Origin: Streptomyces spiralis
GTDB lineage: Bacteria; Actinomycetota; Actinomycetes; Streptomycetales; Streptomycetaceae
NCBI RefSeq assembly: GCF_014654675.1
Contig: NZ_BNBC01000002.1
Coordinates: 1-64,000 of the forward strand
Length of the DNA: 64,000 nt
Reading direction: 5' to 3'
A program made the position numbers and the translations under genes. The notes under the pieces were generated by a model. That model had not been told where the DNA came from, ran no database searches, and worked only from the letters and a program-made list of their open reading frames with translations. Shown here in pieces: positions 61,115-64,000 of the stretch (the stretch's first letter is position 1; each line of letters opens with the position of its first letter).

Positions 61115-61735
61115 GTGGCGTTCCGGGGTCCCGAGGTGTGGCTGTGGCGGTGGCGCCGCAATCCGCTCAAACGCCGTTCCGACACGGTGGAGGCCTGGGT
61201 CGTGCTGGGGGCGTGGCTGCTCACCGTGGTCGCCGGGGTGCTCGCGGGGTGGACCGTGGCCGGGGGAGTGGAGGGCGTCATGGCCCGGGAACGCCTCGAG
61301 TGGCGGCCCACGGCGGCGCTGGTGACCCAGCAGGCACCACGACTGCGGCCCGGTGACACGGACCCGGCGGGCGACGGTAGCGGCCGCGGGGTCGCGCAGG
61401 GGACCGACACGCTCAGGGTGTGGGCGAAGGTGCGCTGGACCGCGGCCGACGGTTCCGCGCACACCGGCCAGGCGCGGGTACCGTCCGGAAGCGCGCCCGG
61501 CACCCGCGTCACCGTGTGGACCGACCCCGACGGCCGGCTGGTCGCCAGGCCCGCCACAGTCAGGCAGGCCCACACACGTGCCCTGCTGATCGGCGGGCTG
61601 GCGGGCATGAGCGCCGCCGCCGTCCCCCTGGCCGGCAGCCGCGTCCTGCGCGGCCGCCTGGAACGCCGCCGCCTGGACCGGTGGGACGCCGAGTGGGCCC
61701 GCTTCGATCCGCTGTGGGGCCGCAAGACCTGGTGA
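61115..61735 (+). CDS. Rv1733c-family membrane protein
   Basis: 206 residues from GTG 61115 after GAGGAGGAT. WRRNPLKRRSDTVEAWVVLG, helix one (VLGAWLLTVVAGVLAGWTVA), a polar extracytoplasmic domain (TLRVWAKVRWTAADGSAHTG), helix two (ALLIGGLAGMSAAAVPLAGS) and a basic tail LERRRLDRWDAEWARFDPLW. The fold and motifs are those of the Rv1733c-like family of actinobacteria, function unknown. RNPLRR-like N-terminal motif is typical. Confidence 0.88.
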   Translation: MAFRGPEVWLWRWRRNPLKRRSDTVEAWVVLGAWLLTVVAGVLAGWTVAGGVEGVMARERLEWRPTAALVTQQAPRLRPGDTDPAGDGSGRGVAQGTDTLRVWAKVRWTAADGSAHTGQARVPSGSAPGTRVTVWTDPDGRLVARPATVRQAHTRALLIGGLAGMSAAAVPLAGSRVLRGRLERRRLDRWDAEWARFDPLWGRKTW

Positions 61736-61887
61736 CACCGCGGGTCCTGGTGACACCGCGGAACCTGGCGAGCCCGCGTACCCGGGTACGCCGGAACCGG
61801 CGCTTCACCGCCTGACCCGACGACACCACGCGGCGCCCACGGGGGCAGGGGATCTTCCGCCACCGTGGACGCCGCGTGCCCGACGCG

Positions 61888-62691
61888 TCAGCTGTAGGTG
61901 ATGTCCGACGCCGAGTAGCGGCAGTACGTGCCGTCCGGTCCGCTGCCGATCTCCGTCGGCTCCGCGCCGGTGTTGTTGCCCTGGTAGCGCACGCACGGCT
62001 TGATCTTCTTCGAGCTGTCGCCGTGGACGCGGACCTTGCTCAGCGTCGCCGTGTCACCGTAGTTCTGGTTGATGCCGACGATGGCCTTGCCGGGCGACAT
62101 GACGTCGACGTCGCTGACCGCGATCGTGCGCTTGTACTGCGTCTTGCAGTTGCCGCAGGAGCGGACCAGCTTGCCGAAGTCCTCCACCTGGAACTGGGAG
62201 ACCGTCAGCTTGCCCGCGCCGTTGAACTGGAACACCTTGTCCGACGCCTTCCTCGCGCCGCCCCCGATCACGCTGTACGAGGAGGACGACGACTTGCCCA
62301 GGAAGGTGGCGGCGTCCTCGCCGACGTCCTCCCACCAGACGTTCTGCAGCGTGCAGCTGCCCAGGCAGTGGATGCCGTCGGCGGCGGGGGAGCCGATGAT
62401 CACGTTCTTCAGGACGGCGCCGTCGGCCACTTCCAGGAGCGGCCCCTGGTCCTCGTCCTGGCTGCCGCTGCCCAGGTCTCCGCTGCCGTAGAGGCGCTTC
62501 ATCCCGTAGTCCTTGGTGCCGGAGACCGAGATGGTCTTGGAGACCGCCTGGCTGCCGTTGGCGGTGGGCCAACTGGCGGCGCTCGCGGGGGAGAGCGCTT
62601 CTGTCATGATCATGACAGAAGCGAGTCCGAGTGCGGCGAGGCCGCCGGGCAGTGCGCGCCGCCGGGCGCGCGGACGTGCTTCAGAAGTCAT
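61888..62691 (-). CDS. Secreted pectate lyase, polysaccharide lyase family 3
   Basis: 267 residues. Twin-Arg/basic N-terminus (RPRARRRALPGGLAAL) with a hydrophobic core and cleavage near SPASAA. The right-handed beta-helix follows: VLKNVIIGSPAADGIHCLGS, NVWWEDVGEDAATFLG, VFQFNGAGKLTVSQFQVEDF, RSCGNCKTQYKRTIAVSDVD, and a C-terminal YCRYSASDITYS. Cleaves polygalacturonate by calcium-assisted beta-elimination outside the cell. Paired with the PL1 lyase upstream. Confidence 0.92.
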   Translation of the reverse strand: MTSEARPRARRRALPGGLAALGLASVMIMTEALSPASAASWPTANGSQAVSKTISVSGTKDYGMKRLYGSGDLGSGSQDEDQGPLLEVADGAVLKNVIIGSPAADGIHCLGSCTLQNVWWEDVGEDAATFLGKSSSSSYSVIGGGARKASDKVFQFNGAGKLTVSQFQVEDFGKLVRSCGNCKTQYKRTIAVSDVDVMSPGKAIVGINQNYGDTATLSKVRVHGDSSKKIKPCVRYQGNNTGAEPTEIGSGPDGTYCRYSASDITYS

Positions 62692-62766
62692 GTCCCGTTT
62701 CCTTCTGTCCTGTCGGGGGTGGGGGGTCTTCTGTGGTGCATCGAGCGGGGTGAGGGGCTCGGGAGG

Positions 62767-63763
62767 TCAGAGCTTCCCGGCACCCGCACCGGCGGTCACC
62801 GAGGCGACCACGCTGGAGGCGGGCTCGGCGGTGTAGCCGTAGGGCGGGTCGGTGAAGGTGCCCACCTGCGAGATCTCGGTGGCGGCTCCGCCGAGGTCGT
62901 TGCCGCGCAGGTCGGCGTAGCCGTCCTCGTCGCTGTCCCGGCTGGTGGTGACGGCGACCTGGGTGCTGCGGAAGACGTTGTTCTCGACGAGCGTCTGGGC
63001 GCCCATGCGCGAGTGCACGGCGGTCTCGGCGCCCACGACGTAGTTGTCGTGGAAGTGGCCGGTGCCGAAACGCAGGCTGGGGATGCGGGAGTTGACGTTG
63101 TCGAACCAGTTGTGGTGGTACGTCACCCGCAGGTGCCCGGTGTCCTCGTCGGCGTTGTTGTCGCTGTGGCCGACGAGGGAACCCTTGTAGTGGTCCTTGA
63201 AGACGTTCCAGGACACCGTCACGTAGTCCGAGGCGTGCGAGATGTCGACCAGGCCGTCGTAGTAGTCCTTGCCGTGGTCGCGGTCGGACGACAGGGAGTT
63301 GTGGTCGATCCACACCTTCGTGGAGGACTGGACGGTGATCGCGTCCGTCTTGACCGCCTTGCTGATGCTGAGGTTGCGGATCACCACGTTGGTGACCTTC
63401 TTCAGTCGCAGACCGCCGCCGTGGACCCGGAGGACGAGCCGACGCCGAGCACCGTGGTGTTGGAGCCGACGTCGACCTGGCCGCTCAGCGAGATCGTGCC
63501 GCTGACCCTGACGACCTTGGCCGAGCTGCCCGTGACGGCCGCCTTGAAGGCGTCGAGCGTCGAGACGGTCACCGCCGTGGCCCTGCCGCCGCCGGTCGTC
63601 ACGGCGCCGAACCCGACCGGCGAGCTCTCGGCGGCCCCGGCCGGCCGGGGCAGGGCGAGCACGGCGACGGCGGCGGCGGAGGCCACGAGCGCGCCGCCAG
63701 TGCCGGCCTGCGCGCGGGTAAGCCCGGCCTTCGCGCGTCCGTACGTGGGGGGCGAGTACGCAT
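62767..63763 (-). pseudogene. Secreted pectate lyase, polysaccharide lyase family 1, frameshifted
   Basis: Expected start ATG 63763 after GAAGGGA, MRTRPPRTDARR. One base is missing near 63693 before the hydrophobic core LVASAAAVAVLALPRPAGA, and another near 63415 between GVGSSSG and GGLRLKKVTNVVIRNL. The catalytic half is then complete: VWIDHNSLSS, YYDGLVDISHASDYVTVSWN (Ca2+-binding Asp), SRIPSLRFGTGHFHDNY (catalytic Arg). A longer frame from 63860 reads through the first shift but gives an unlikely signal region. Decay or consensus error. Confidence 0.8.
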
Positions 63764-63902
63764 GCGGATGTGTCCCTTCAGGAGGACCTGTGTACGTGTA
63801 TGTGAACGCCGTACGCCTTTTGGAACGCTGTGTGTGCGGCAGAGTGGCCGAGGAGGTCACTTTTCGCTCCTGTCGGTCACACTGTTGAACAGAACGTAGG
63901 AT

Positions 63903-63914
63903 GCAAGCGCTTTC
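63903..63914. promoter_or_regulatory. LacI-type operator-like site GCAAGCGCTTTC
   Basis: Central palindrome AAGCGCTT (63905-63912) with the CG step typical of LacI-family half-sites. It lies 140 bases upstream of the PL1 start. Confidence 0.5.
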
Positions 63915-63940
63915 TGGTCAACGCCTGGCGCACAAAGTCG

Positions 63941-63954
63941 TGGGAGCGCTCCCT
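63941..63954. promoter_or_regulatory. CebR-box-like operator TGGGAGCGCTCCCT
   Basis: Perfect 12-bp palindrome GGGAGCGCTCCC. It matches 13 of 14 bases of the CebR box (TGGGAGCGCTCCCA), the binding site of the cellobiose-responsive LacI repressor of Streptomyces. It may control the pectate lyases or a gene beyond the window edge. Confidence 0.65.
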
Positions 63955-64000
63955 CGGAGAGCCCGGGGAGACAGGGGTCGGGTGGCGCGTGCGCAGCCCC

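Overview
This is a high-GC actinomycete window, almost certainly Streptomyces. The signs are GTG and TTG starts, GTGA/ATGA stop-start overlaps, a large LuxR-type ATPase regulator, VanZ, a DUF5997-like protein, CebR-like operators, and strong codon bias that throws long antisense shadow reading frames. I recognised no tRNA, rRNA, PKS or NRPS genes. The dense regulators, IS relics and broken genes suggest an accessory (arm-like) region.

Layout. 0-1.4 kb: a decayed IS5-type transposase, an orphan type I-E-like CRISPR array with an inverted arm, and an ABC-ATPase relic cut at the array edge. 1.5-8.0 kb: a DJ-1/PfpI protein-MFS-SDR operon divergent from a LysR regulator, then an MFS pump with its TetR regulator. 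7.9-8.8 kb: a dead IS3 transposase. 8.8-13.2 kb: a VanZ protein, an SDR, and an NTF2-like/quinone oxidoreductase operon divergent from a TetR gene that looks leaderless. 13.2-16.4 kb: a graveyard of truncated genes (LLM oxidoreductase, XRE-ATPase-TPR protein, a lexA/nrdR pair, the tail of gap). 16.4-27.9 kb: a stress/dormancy-like island with a D-2-hydroxyacid dehydrogenase, a cupin, a PPOX flavoprotein, universal stress proteins, an ArsR-SulP-HATPase operon, MFS, VOC and a GH65 phosphorylase.

28.2-43.4 kb is the most interesting part. It holds an ECF sigma factor, an alanine-rich ANPL-repeat protein and an ABC1 kinase, followed by two convergent operons that together resemble an azoxy (valanimycin/azodyrecin-type) biosynthetic cluster. 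The plus operon encodes a carboxyl methyltransferase, a small membrane protein (VlmO-like position and size), a DUF2156 aminoacyl-tRNA-dependent transferase (VlmA-like), a diiron ferritin-like oxygenase (VlmB-like), a fatty-acid desaturase and a secreted protein. The minus operon encodes an acyl-CoA-dehydrogenase-fold flavoprotein (candidate amine N-hydroxylase), a fatty-acyl reductase, a class III aminotransferase, an SRPBCC protein, a flavin reductase and an alpha/beta hydrolase. The inferred logic is: fatty acyl thioester to aldehyde to alkylamine, then N-hydroxylation, aminoacylation from aminoacyl-tRNA, N-N bond formation, oxidation to azoxy, and methyl esterification. The two operons converge on a 15-bp-stem terminator. 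A TetR gene with a striking 19-bp double-palindrome operator borders the cluster.

43.7-48.6 kb: a PaoABC/YagTSR-type molybdenum aldehyde oxidoreductase with its XdhC/PaoD maturation factor. 48.6-61.7 kb: mostly core-like genes: a LAL regulator, a DUF5997-like protein, a HTH-less LysR-like protein, an Lrp/AsnC-FUSC pair sharing CCAATGGC repeats, a lactonase, a CbiX-like protein, a frameshifted BadF/BadG kinase, uracil-DNA glycosylase, a BNR-repeat protein and an Rv1733c-like protein. 61.9-64.0 kb: two secreted pectate lyases (PL3; PL1 with frameshifts) below a CebR-like operator.

Many disrupted genes differ from an intact frame by one missing base in a G/C-rich run. Genuine decay and consensus error cannot be separated from sequence alone.
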